Assembly (NCBI GenBank): GCA_023254365.1
Contig: JALRLQ010000072.1
Coordinates: 1 to 7,432, forward strand
DNA: 7,432 nucleotides
Source: Candidatus Poseidonia sp.
GTDB taxonomy: Archaea > Thermoplasmatota > Poseidoniia > Poseidoniales > Poseidoniaceae
Direction: 5' to 3'
Part shown: positions 1 to 6,333 of the stretch, one piece after another
Numbering within the stretch: the stretch's first letter is position 1
Layout of the letters: the number at the start of each line of letters is the position of its first letter
The notes under the pieces: model-generated
Database searches by the model: none
The model's input: the letters and a program-made list of their open reading frames with translations, nothing else
What the model was told of the DNA's origin: nothing
Translations under genes and position numbers: made by a program

Positions 1-59
1 CTCCATGCGGTGAGGGAACCATCGTTCGGCAAGTGACCACGGTTTAGGTTGCTGGAGGC
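1..59. other. Flank downstream of thiQ, possible end of a convergent gene
   Basis: These 59 bases lie past the thiQ stop codon. Two plus-strand frames are open from the window edge: frame 1 stops at TGA 34-36 and frame 3 at TAG 45-47. Either could be the last residues of a convergent gene ending 12-23 nt from the thiQ stop. On the minus strand an ATG at 22-20 could instead begin another gene reading out of the window. The sequence is too short to choose between these. No T-run or strong hairpin that would mark a terminator is visible. Confidence 0.25.
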
Positions 60-713
60 TCACTCCTCTTCACCCGCCTCGGTTGGAGGTTGCAGGTCCA
101 CCCATCGAATCACACGGTCGGCCATGATGTCTGCTTCTTCCTCGTCGTGGGTAACATGGACGGCGGTGATGCCCCGGTGTTTGAGGTGGTCACGCGTCAT
201 GCGTGCCAGTTCGAGGCGACGGGCAACGTCCACCGAAGCGAACGGTTCGTCGAGAAGCATCACGTTCGGTTCCTGCATCAGCGCTCTACCAAACGCTACA
301 CGTTGGGCCTCTCCGCCCGATAAACTGGCAACGCCGCGAGACCCAAACCCTTCCATTCCAATGGAGGTGAGCACTTCGTCAATTCTCGTGGCCTTCTCCT
401 TTTTACTCCACTCGCTGGGCGCCCCCAAACCGATGTTTTGCGCCACGTTCAGGTGAGGATAGAGCACGGGTTGTTGGAACAACATGGTAATGTCCGGCAC
501 GATGGCTTGGTTTTCGAGCAAGCCTCCATCGAGGCGACGTTCACCACGGGTCAGGGCGGTGAGTCCACAACTCACTCGCAACAGCGTGGTCTTCCCGCAT
601 CCACTGGGGCCGAGGATCGACACGATTTCGCCGGACTCCACCGAGAGGTTCAGGTCTCGGAAAATGGGATGGTCGTTCGCATAGACGTCGCTGTTTTTGA
701 GTTCAAACTTCAT
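60..713 (-). CDS. thiQ: Thiamine ABC transporter ATP-binding protein ThiQ
   Basis: ATPase subunit of the thiamine importer; it hydrolyses ATP on the cytoplasmic face of ThiP. All ABC motifs are intact in the 217-aa product: Walker A GPSGCGKT (residues 35-42), Q-loop FQQP (79-82), signature LSGGEAQ (131-137), Walker B VMLLDE (151-156), D-loop region SVD (160-162) and the switch His in THD (188-190). The protein ends soon after the nucleotide-binding domain in an acidic tail (EAGEEE), with no TOBE-type domain, and is close to the roughly 230 residues usual for ThiQ. I chose the ATG at 713 over an upstream ATG at 737 because GGAGG lies 7 nt before it and the family normally begins here. It overlaps the end of thiP by 11 nt and is the last gene of the operon. 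The ATPase alone could serve other small-molecule importers; the thiamine assignment rests on ThiB and the ThiN-type regulator. Confidence 0.88.
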   Translation of the reverse strand: MKFELKNSDVYANDHPIFRDLNLSVESGEIVSILGPSGCGKTTLLRVSCGLTALTRGERRLDGGLLENQAIVPDITMLFQQPVLYPHLNVAQNIGLGAPSEWSKKEKATRIDEVLTSIGMEGFGSRGVASLSGGEAQRVAFGRALMQEPNVMLLDEPFASVDVARRLELARMTRDHLKHRGITAVHVTHDEEEADIMADRVIRWVDLQPPTEAGEEE

Positions 714-2487
714 GTCGTAACCTCCACGCTCGGGCACGTTCGTTGATCGAGAGCATCAGCAAGGTCACCAGCATCAGCATGGTCGCCAGCGCCATGGCTG
801 TTGGAAACATGAGGGGGTCAAATTTTGGCCGAGAAGCGACCTGGTCCACCATGATGGAAAGCGAATTCCAAGAGCCCACTCTCACGACGAGATAGGTTGC
901 TCCAAACTCACCGAGGGAAAAGGCCAGGCACAACGACGCCGCCATCGTGGCGGGCACCACCAAAAACGAACCCCGTGCATGCCACCAGAAGGCGAAGCGC
1001 CCCATCGGGAGGAGGGATGCCTGCTCGGCATACATTGGTTCAATGCGTTCAATGGCTGGAACGAGCAAGCGAATCACGAACGGCAGAACCAACATGATGT
1101 GGGGCACGACTGGAAAGTAGGGAAACGTGAACATCTCAGGGAACCACCGCAAGATACCGGCCACCATCCCCAGCCCGACCATCACGGCGGACATGGAGAG
1201 CGGCAACATGCACAAGGAATCCAATATTCCGGCAGCTTTTGCGTGACCCCGTTCCCGCAAGGTCACCAAACTCGAGGCCACAGCATAGCCCAAGGGCAGT
1301 GCAATGAGCAACGTCAACACGGCGTAGGTCAGCGAATTGGCGAGTGCATCGGTCAAGGGCACCGTGGAAAAATCTCCCGACCACGCTCGCCTCCAACCCT
1401 CCAACGTCCACTCAAATCCGCCCTGAGGTGAGGTGGTTGACCGAACCCGGAACGAAGCGAGGACCACCGATGCCAACGGGGCGAGCAGCAACACCAGCAT
1501 CCCGTTGACGAACAACGTCCACCCCATTGGGGCTGCACCGTGGCGTTTTCGATTCGCAGATTCATGGTGCAACGACAAGACTTGGCTGTGTTTTCTCTCA
1601 AATCGTCCTGCCAGGGCGAGCATCACCAGCATCAGCAACATTTGGAAGGTGGCGATGCCCAACACGGCCAGACTGGTTTCGAGCCGGTATCCCTCAATGC
1701 CAGCGGTGCCTCCAAGTTCTCCGAGCAACGATTCAAGGGTGTTGGAACTCGGCGCAAGCCACTTCACGAGGGCAAAGGATGTGAAACTGAAAAAGAAGGT
1801 GTAGGCGGAAGCGACCAAGGTTGCCGGACCCAAGACGGGGACCCAAAGATGCTGGATTCGCCCCCATCGGGTTTGACCGGCGGGCAACAGCGCCAACTGT
1901 TCCTCCCATGACGGGTCAAGCTGGGCGACGACAGGCTCAACAAAGCGAATCATCAGGGAGAGGTTGAACCACACGTGGGCCACCACGAGGGCGATGAAAT
2001 GACCGGGATGTTCCCAACCTGTCACGGATGACAACCAACCGATGAATCCAGTTTCTCCTCGGAAATCAAAGCCCAACCGATGAACCATGCCATCCGGCGA
2101 GTAAAGCGCGAGAAAACCAACGGCGGCGACGATGGGGGGTGTCACAAACGGGAGAAACAGCAGGGCGCGCTTCAAGCGGAGTTGTCGCCACTTGTATCGG
2201 CCAAACGCCCAGGCTAACGGTAGGCCGATCACGACGGTCAGCAAGGTTGAGAAGGTGGCCTCAAGCAGGGAAAATCGGAGCGCCTCAACGGCACCGGGTT
2301 GTTGATGGAACAGCGACAGTGCGCCCCATGGCGTAATGCCGGTCACGGCCCAGAGACGGGTGAACGCCATTCCCATGGGGATGACGCCTAGGCCAATCAC
2401 CACGGCAAGGGCCATCCATTGAACACCATGAACACCCCAAAAACGCAGCGGCGTGGAAGAACCCATGACCCGTACACTCCACCTCAT
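703..2487 (-). CDS. thiP: Thiamine ABC transporter permease ThiP, two fused permease domains
   Basis: Membrane channel of the thiamine importer. The 594-aa product is a fusion of two MetI-like permease halves, as in bacterial ThiP and the iron permease FbpB. I count about 12 hydrophobic segments, six per half (about 24-294 and 324-581). Each half has the cytoplasmic EAA loop that docks on the ATPase: one starting at EEQLALLPAG (195-204), one at AEQASLLPMG (487-496). A basic, hydrophilic linker (about 295-322) joins the halves. It is somewhat longer than E. coli ThiP (about 536 aa). The frame is open to an ATG at 2517, but I prefer ATG 2487: it overlaps the thiB stop as ATGA (2487-2484), the usual sign of translational coupling, whereas the 2517 ATG has no ribosome-binding site. 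A GGAG lies 12 nt upstream of 2487. The permease alone could fit iron transport; the neighbours point to thiamine. Confidence 0.88.
   Translation of the reverse strand: MRWSVRVMGSSTPLRFWGVHGVQWMALAVVIGLGVIPMGMAFTRLWAVTGITPWGALSLFHQQPGAVEALRFSLLEATFSTLLTVVIGLPLAWAFGRYKWRQLRLKRALLFLPFVTPPIVAAVGFLALYSPDGMVHRLGFDFRGETGFIGWLSSVTGWEHPGHFIALVVAHVWFNLSLMIRFVEPVVAQLDPSWEEQLALLPAGQTRWGRIQHLWVPVLGPATLVASAYTFFFSFTSFALVKWLAPSSNTLESLLGELGGTAGIEGYRLETSLAVLGIATFQMLLMLVMLALAGRFERKHSQVLSLHHESANRKRHGAAPMGWTLFVNGMLVLLLAPLASVVLASFRVRSTTSPQGGFEWTLEGWRRAWSGDFSTVPLTDALANSLTYAVLTLLIALPLGYAVASSLVTLRERGHAKAAGILDSLCMLPLSMSAVMVGLGMVAGILRWFPEMFTFPYFPVVPHIMLVLPFVIRLLVPAIERIEPMYAEQASLLPMGRFAFWWHARGSFLVVPATMAASLCLAFSLGEFGATYLVVRVGSWNSLSIMVDQVASRPKFDPLMFPTAMALATMLMLVTLLMLSINERARAWRLRHEV
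721..725 (-). promoter_or_regulatory. Shine-Dalgarno of thiQ
   Basis: GGAGG on the minus strand, 7 nt before the ATG at 713-711 and inside the 3' end of thiP. It is the strongest ribosome-binding site in the window and decides the thiQ start: the in-frame ATG at 737 would lie upstream of it. Confidence 0.7.
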
Positions 2488-3599
2488 CGTGTTGCTTCGC
2501 TCCAGGCGACCAACCATGCTGCCATTTCTTCGCCGATGCGTTCCGTGGACATGTTTGCACTGAGCACCGGCTCGTCGGTGTGGTATCGATATCCATCTTG
2601 TTCAGGCCAAGTGGCGTTGTTCAACACCGACTTCATGAGGTTGTTTTCCGGCATGTTGCTGTTGACCTCCTCGCTTAACAAGAAGTCGAGGAAGGCATTG
2701 GCAGCGTCGGCGTTACCACCACCGTTGATGAGTCCACCGTACTCAACCTGATGGAAGGTGGCCCTTGGCAACACCAACGAGGTGGACGACGTGGCGTTTC
2801 CACCGTAGTAGGCTTCCACACCGGGGGAGTGGCAGTAGGATACGGTCAGCGCTGCATCACCCAAGTGACCTTCCACCCACACGCCGTAACCCCCGCTGTA
2901 GTGGATTTCGTAGGCTTCGGTCCAACCGGTGGTGAACGTTGCACCGTTCTCTGCCATGGCCCTCCACCAATCAAAGGCGTTCGTGGAGGTGTCCTCGTCG
3001 TTTTCAAAATAATCGACCGTGGCCACCATGAAGGCACGACCGGGCGACGACGTCAATGGAGAAGGAAAGACGGTCTTGCCGGTCCATTCCGATTCGGTGA
3101 GGTTCCAGAGGCTCGAGGGTGACGTGAGATTTTCTCCGTCGACAACGGCCTCATCGTAGTTCAAGCACACGTGACCTTGGTCAAAGGGAACGGCTTGGGG
3201 TCCGTTGTAGAGTTCCATCACCCCTTCGTCGACCATGGATGTGTTCACGGCATGTGAGGTGAGGAGACAAAACTCCAGTGCTGTTTGCAAATAGGTGTTG
3301 TCCAAACCAACCGCAAGGTCTGCTTGCGGTGCTGCTTGCGTTTGGAGCATGAGTTCGAGGATACCGCCGGCGTCATCAGCATAGATGAGTTCGATCGCAA
3401 ATCCGCTTTGCTGTGTGAACTCAGTGAGCATTTCATCCGAAAACGCTGCGATGTCGTAGGTGACAATTCGCAGCGTTCCGTCGTCGCCTCGTGACATGCG
3501 TTCAATGCAAACGCCGTCTTCGGTGATCACCAATTCTTCCGAGAGACAACCGCTCAACGGTCCGAGCATCAGGAGCAAGACAATCCATGGCGCACGCAT
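2484..3599 (-). CDS. thiB: Thiamine-binding lipoprotein ThiB (ABC transporter substrate-binding protein)
   Basis: Extracytoplasmic receptor that captures thiamine (possibly also its phosphates) and passes it to ThiP. The 371-aa protein begins with a signal peptide (residues 1-17) ending in the lipobox LSGC, so Cys18 is the predicted lipid anchor. The mature part matches the TbpA/ThiB family as I recall it: LRIVTYD (43-49) as the first strand, ADLAVGLDN (93-101) like the AD-hydrophobic-GLDN motif of TbpA, VPFDQGHVCLNYD (137-149), LTSSPG (182-187), TGWTEAY (224-230) and LTVSYCHSPG (251-260). It has several N-X-S/T sequons (e.g. N119, N157, N166, N268, N328) and four Cys besides the anchor (31, 111, 145, 256), in keeping with an exposed, perhaps glycosylated or disulfide-bonded domain. 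GGAG sits 7 nt before the ATG, and the start is 4 nt after the regulator's stop. An iron-binding (FbpA-like) role is the alternative, but the GLDN motif favours thiamine. Confidence 0.88.
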   Translation of the reverse strand: MRAPWIVLLLMLGPLSGCLSEELVITEDGVCIERMSRGDDGTLRIVTYDIAAFSDEMLTEFTQQSGFAIELIYADDAGGILELMLQTQAAPQADLAVGLDNTYLQTALEFCLLTSHAVNTSMVDEGVMELYNGPQAVPFDQGHVCLNYDEAVVDGENLTSPSSLWNLTESEWTGKTVFPSPLTSSPGRAFMVATVDYFENDEDTSTNAFDWWRAMAENGATFTTGWTEAYEIHYSGGYGVWVEGHLGDAALTVSYCHSPGVEAYYGGNATSSTSLVLPRATFHQVEYGGLINGGGNADAANAFLDFLLSEEVNSNMPENNLMKSVLNNATWPEQDGYRYHTDEPVLSANMSTERIGEEMAAWLVAWSEATR

Positions 3600-3603
3600 C
3601 CAA

Positions 3604-4464
3604 TCACTCCGTGTCCATGGCGTCGATGATGGCGTGGGCCCGGTCGATCAAGTCCATTGGGTTGGGTGCAAGGATATACAGCGAAGGTTCCCAACCGAAG
3701 GCACCCTCGTCGAGGATGATGTCCAATCGCCCTTCGTGGTGTTGCAGGTCACCTTTTGGCGCCAACCCCAGTTTGTAGTCGAGTTCGTCGGAGATGTAGT
3801 TGATGTCGCCCTGATCAACCATGCCGTCAAGGGTGGGTGGCCTTAAGTTGAGGATCGCACATTTTTCCGAATCGATAGCTCTTGCTTGCAAGAGCACCTT
3901 GGCGAGGTGGTTTGATGCTCCCAACTCAGGGGTTTCATGGCGTCGCAGAACATTGTCCACCAGCGTCATTCTTCCGGGGTAGGCGGCGACTTGAGAGGGC
4001 TCCTCTGCATCCGGCAGGCAGGCTGCGATGTTCATCCCAACGGCAGGCATGTAGTTGGCCAAGCGCCGCAGGTCCAAGCGACCAGTGGCCCATTCCAGTC
4101 TTCGAAGCAGGGCCCGGCCCGCCTGATCATCGTCGAGGTTCATGCCGGTCAGTGTCTTGTCGTATCGTAGCGTTTGGTTTCCACCGAATTGAAATTCAAA
4201 GACCAAGCGTTGTCGGAGCACGTTCGCTTCTGGTCCGAACTGGGCGAGTGACTGGGCCAGTTCCTTGGCCCAGCCGTCCACGGTGGTTTCGTCGGCAGAG
4301 GCGCCAAGTGAAACGACGGGTTTCATGATTTGGCGAGAGACGGTGCTCTGTGTGGAGCCTGTTGCTTTTGCGATGTCCATTTGCGACCAACCGTTCACAC
4401 GCAGTTCTTTGGCGAGTTGTTGATGGAGGCGGTCCAACCACTTGCTACCGACTTGTCTGAGCAT
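3604..4464 (-). CDS. thiR: HTH-ThiN transcriptional regulator of thiamine genes (ThiR type)
   Basis: Predicted thiamine-responsive transcription factor, 286 aa. Residues about 15-47 form a helix-turn-helix: WSQMDIAKATG, then STQSTVSRQI as the likely recognition helix. After a linker, residues about 115-283 are a ThiN (archaeal thiamine-phosphate synthase) domain, with VGMNIA (142-147), YPGRM (162-166), ASNHLAKVLLQA (183-194) and the C-terminal IILDEGAFGWEP (249-260). ThiR proteins known from Crenarchaeota, Halobacteria and Thermococci have this architecture and bind palindromic operators in response to thiamine metabolites. Arg165 and His186 look equivalent to the Arg and His reported as needed for activity in an archaeal ThiN, so residual enzyme activity or phosphate binding is possible. 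It is the first gene of the operon, 4 nt before thiB, which suggests control of its own transcription. A GAGG lies 7 nt before the ATG. Domain assignment is strong; regulator rather than bifunctional enzyme is inferred. Confidence 0.85.
   Translation of the reverse strand: MLRQVGSKWLDRLHQQLAKELRVNGWSQMDIAKATGSTQSTVSRQIMKPVVSLGASADETTVDGWAKELAQSLAQFGPEANVLRQRLVFEFQFGGNQTLRYDKTLTGMNLDDDQAGRALLRRLEWATGRLDLRRLANYMPAVGMNIAACLPDAEEPSQVAAYPGRMTLVDNVLRRHETPELGASNHLAKVLLQARAIDSEKCAILNLRPPTLDGMVDQGDINYISDELDYKLGLAPKGDLQHHEGRLDIILDEGAFGWEPSLYILAPNPMDLIDRAHAIIDAMDTE
3607..3610 (-). promoter_or_regulatory. Shine-Dalgarno of thiB
   Basis: GGAG on the minus strand, directly before the TGA stop of the regulator gene and 7 nt before the thiB ATG at 3599-3597. 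Its position at the 3' end of the preceding coding sequence implies coupled translation of regulator and binding protein. Confidence 0.6.
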
Positions 4465-4473
4465 GGCCTTTCC

Positions 4474-4482
4474 TCGACTCGA
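4474..4482. promoter_or_regulatory. Palindrome at thiR start region, candidate operator
   Basis: TCGA-C-TCGA is a perfect 9-bp palindrome. It lies 10-18 bp upstream of the thiR ATG, overlaps the GAGG ribosome-binding site, and is about where a TATA box at 4503-4510 would place transcription start. A repressor bound there would block initiation. The palindrome is short and could be chance. Confidence 0.3.
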
Positions 4483-4502
4483 TACTATTCAATGTTGTTC
4501 GT

Positions 4503-4510
4503 GAAATATG
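4503..4510 (-). promoter_or_regulatory. Possible TATA box of the thiamine operon
   Basis: CATATTTC on the minus strand. An archaeal TATA box about 27 bp upstream would put transcription start near 4480, giving a leader of about 16 nt that just includes the GAGG ribosome-binding site of thiR (4475-4472). The match to a TATA consensus is only moderate. Confidence 0.35.
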
Positions 4511-4514
4511 CATT
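4505..4514. repeat. AATATGCATT repeat, copy 1
   Basis: This 10-mer recurs exactly at 4710-4719 and is centred on the palindrome ATGCAT. This copy overlaps the proposed TATA box of the thiamine operon, where a bound regulator would compete with TBP. An operator role is only an inference. Confidence 0.35.
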
Positions 4515-4530
4515 ATGAATAAGAAATCAA

Positions 4531-4551
4531 GCGGATTTTTGATCTATCCGC
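4531..4551. repeat. 6-bp dyad GCGGAT / ATCCGC
   Basis: Perfect inverted arms at 4531-4536 and 4546-4551 are separated by 9 nt, a 15-bp centre-to-centre distance. The dyad is a GC-rich island in AT-rich DNA, 67-87 bp upstream of the regulator ATG. It could be a dimer binding site upstream of the promoter or a small hairpin. It is not followed by a T-run, so it does not look like a terminator. Confidence 0.35.
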
Positions 4552-4691
4552 CTGCGTCAACGCTGAATTTGAACGTGGCCAAACACGATCTTTTGATTTC
4601 TCAAAACCATCCTCAGGGTTCGAAAAATTTCCAAGTTCAAGGTCCAATCAAGAGCGAGAAGGAAAAGAAATATTGCTTTCTATGCCTCTTT

Positions 4692-4721
4692 TATGCATTT
4701 TAGGTATTCAATATGCATTTT
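4692..4721. repeat. Tandem TATGCATTTT repeats and AATATGCATT copy 2
   Basis: TATGCATTTT occurs at 4692-4701 and 4712-4721, so the start-to-start distance is 20 bp, about two helical turns. The second unit also contains the AATATGCATT 10-mer (4710-4719) shared with 4505-4514, and TATTCAAT just before it (4705-4712) recurs at 4486-4493. The spacing suits a regulator binding one face of the helix. It lies about 145 bp upstream of the decarboxylase start. Confidence 0.35.
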
Positions 4722-4864
4722 CGCTAAAAGATGGTGCTCGGAAGTGAAACAAGGCCGAATTCAGGCTGTTCTTTCGATTGAACATGCCCAGATTTTGCCG
4801 AGTGGAGTTCCATGAATACACAGCATACACATCCTCATAAGCGGGCCGCGATAACCGCCAACCG

Positions 4865-6286
4865 ATGAACCTCAATACGGCGGCTTTCCTCGACGAGGTC
4901 ACCCGCCGCCTCTTGGATCACATTGAGGCCAAGGACCGACCGGGACGGGTGAATCCGGCCTCATCGTTGACCAGCATGCGTCGTACGTTGGACCTGGCGT
5001 TGCCCTTGGAAGGCTACGGGATGGATTCCGTGTTGGATGATTTGGACACCTACATCGCTAACAGCGTGAAAACAAACCGTTCAGAATTCATGAACCCGCT
5101 TTGGGGTGGGCTTTCGTTGCCGGCACTCGCTGGCGAACTTATCGCTTCGGCCACCAACAATTCGATGTACACCTACGAATTATCCCCCATGGGTACGCTG
5201 ATTGAACAAACCGTGCTCAAGCGCATGAACGAACTGGCCGGTTTTCCCGATGGCTTTGGAACGTTTACCACCGGTGGGTCCAACGGCAACATGCTCGGCA
5301 TGTTGTGTGCCCGTGAACACCTGTTGCCAGGGTCGACGAAATTGGGCTTTGACGGGCGCACCATGGCGGTGTTTGTTTCGGCGGAAGCCCATTACTCGGT
5401 GTTGATGTCAGCCAACGTCATCGGTATCGGCCATCAAAACATCATCAAGGTGAATTGTGATGCAGACGGCCGTATGCGCCCTGAGAGCCTCGCAGAAGAA
5501 ATCGCTTTTGCTCGCCAAGAAGGGTTGACACCGTTTTGTGTTGTCGCCACTGCAGGGACCACCGTCCGTGGTGCCTACGATCCTCTGGATGCGCTTGCAG
5601 AAGTGGCCCACCGAGAAGGCCTTTGGCTCCACGTTGACGCCGCGTGGGGTGGTGCCTGTTTGTTTTCCAACACCCACGCGTCCCTCATGCAGGGCGTTGA
5701 AAAAGCCGATAGCGTGTGTTGGGATGCTCACAAAATGATGAGTGTCCCGTTGATGTGCAGTGTGTTTTTGATCAAGGACCCGAACATCCTTCGCCGTTTG
5801 TGCGATCACACCAACGTCGCCCACTACCTGTTTCATAGCGAAGCGGCCCTTGACGATCTTGGTCGTTATTCGCTGCAGTGCGCCCGCCGAAACGATGCAC
5901 TCAAGCTGTGGATAGAATGGCGCGTTCGCGGTGATGCTGGCTGGGCAGCGATGGTTGACGAGCACATGAGCGACGCTGATTACCTTGAGGAAGCCATCGT
6001 GGCTCATCCCTCGTTGGAGATGATGTCGTCCCGCATGTGGACCAATGTCTGCTTTCGATTTACCCACGACGGTGATGTTGACCTGAACGAAGTCAACGCA
6101 GAAATCCGACAACGGCTTCTTCACGAAGGGTCGTTCATGGTTAGCCGTTCGAACATTGGCGATGACGTCATCCTGCGGATGGTGCTGGTGAACCAAAATG
6201 TGTCGAGAGCATCCCTCGACCGATTCTTGGAGCGGGTTGTGCATCACGGCGAAGAAATCTGCCGCGGAATTCCCGCCCAAGGGTGA
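4865..6286 (+). CDS. PLP-dependent group II decarboxylase (glutamate / cysteine-sulfinate / aspartate type)
   Basis: Cytoplasmic pyridoxal-phosphate enzyme predicted to remove the alpha-carboxylate of an acidic amino acid. The 473-aa sequence is full length and has the family's landmarks: NPLWGGL (77-83), YTYELSP (102-108), TTGGSNGN (135-142), the PLP-stacking His in EAHYS (174-178), ATAGTT (228-233), HVDAAWGG (256-263) with Asp258 for the pyridine nitrogen, and WDAHKMM (286-292) with Lys290 as the Schiff-base lysine. The overall pattern resembles animal GAD/CSAD/GADL1 more than bacterial GadB or archaeal MfnA. Products could be GABA, hypotaurine or beta-alanine; the sequence alone does not decide. 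ATG 4865 is the first possible start, because TAA at 4838-4840 closes the frame upstream. No Shine-Dalgarno precedes it, so a leaderless mRNA is plausible. gcvT follows after 47 nt. The family is certain; the substrate is not. Confidence 0.85.
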   Translation: MNLNTAAFLDEVTRRLLDHIEAKDRPGRVNPASSLTSMRRTLDLALPLEGYGMDSVLDDLDTYIANSVKTNRSEFMNPLWGGLSLPALAGELIASATNNSMYTYELSPMGTLIEQTVLKRMNELAGFPDGFGTFTTGGSNGNMLGMLCAREHLLPGSTKLGFDGRTMAVFVSAEAHYSVLMSANVIGIGHQNIIKVNCDADGRMRPESLAEEIAFARQEGLTPFCVVATAGTTVRGAYDPLDALAEVAHREGLWLHVDAAWGGACLFSNTHASLMQGVEKADSVCWDAHKMMSVPLMCSVFLIKDPNILRRLCDHTNVAHYLFHSEAALDDLGRYSLQCARRNDALKLWIEWRVRGDAGWAAMVDEHMSDADYLEEAIVAHPSLEMMSSRMWTNVCFRFTHDGDVDLNEVNAEIRQRLLHEGSFMVSRSNIGDDVILRMVLVNQNVSRASLDRFLERVVHHGEEICRGIPAQG

Positions 6287-6304
6287 ACGGTCGTCAAACC
6301 GATG

Positions 6305-6311
6305 TTTATGG
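6305..6311 (+). promoter_or_regulatory. Possible TATA box for gcvT
   Basis: TTTATGG is centred about 27 bp before the gcvT ATG at 6334, the distance expected if transcription begins at the start codon (leaderless mRNA). The only Shine-Dalgarno-like sequence, AAGG at 6327-6330, is just 3 nt from the ATG and too close to work well. If real, gcvT has its own promoter inside the short gap after the decarboxylase. Confidence 0.35.
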
Positions 6312-6333
6312 GGCGAACACCTGTCCAAGGTTC

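Larger units (their letters stand above)
4465..4864. other. Divergent intergenic region with promoter elements, no convincing gene
   Basis: These 400 bp separate the minus-strand thiamine operon from the plus-strand decarboxylase and must hold both promoters. The region is clearly richer in A+T than the flanking genes. It holds three ATGCAT sites, two 10-bp repeats, a 6-bp dyad and a short palindrome next to the regulator start (listed separately). A purine-rich run at 4650-4670 is followed by a pyrimidine-rich stretch, with a weak 5-bp hairpin (AGAAA 4666-4670 / TTTCT 4677-4681). I see no tRNA, no TPP riboswitch motif and no CRISPR. The longest open frame (plus, 4515-4703, 62 codons) has no ribosome-binding site and does not resemble a known protein. 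Confidence 0.75.

Noticed and set aside
4531..4551. The GCGGAT/ATCCGC dyad as a transcription terminator
   Set aside because: The T-run is in the loop, not after the stem, and no gene ends nearby on either strand.
4610..4640. GGTTCGAAA resembling a tRNA T-arm, and on the other strand GAACCCTGA resembling part of a THI box
   Set aside because: There is no matching acceptor, D or anticodon stem for a tRNA, and the other THI-box segments are missing or in the wrong order.
4515..4703. 62-codon plus-strand open frame inside the divergent intergenic region
   Set aside because: It has no Shine-Dalgarno or well-placed TATA box, a composition unlike the neighbouring proteins, no recognisable motif, and overlaps the repeat-rich promoter region.
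4708..4902. 64-codon minus-strand open frame overlapping the decarboxylase start
   Set aside because: It is antisense to the conserved decarboxylase N-terminus and to its upstream region, and has no protein-like features.
5408..6328. 306-codon minus-strand open frame
   Set aside because: It lies antisense to the decarboxylase, whose frame carries every catalytic motif; the long reverse frame is a by-product of its codon use.
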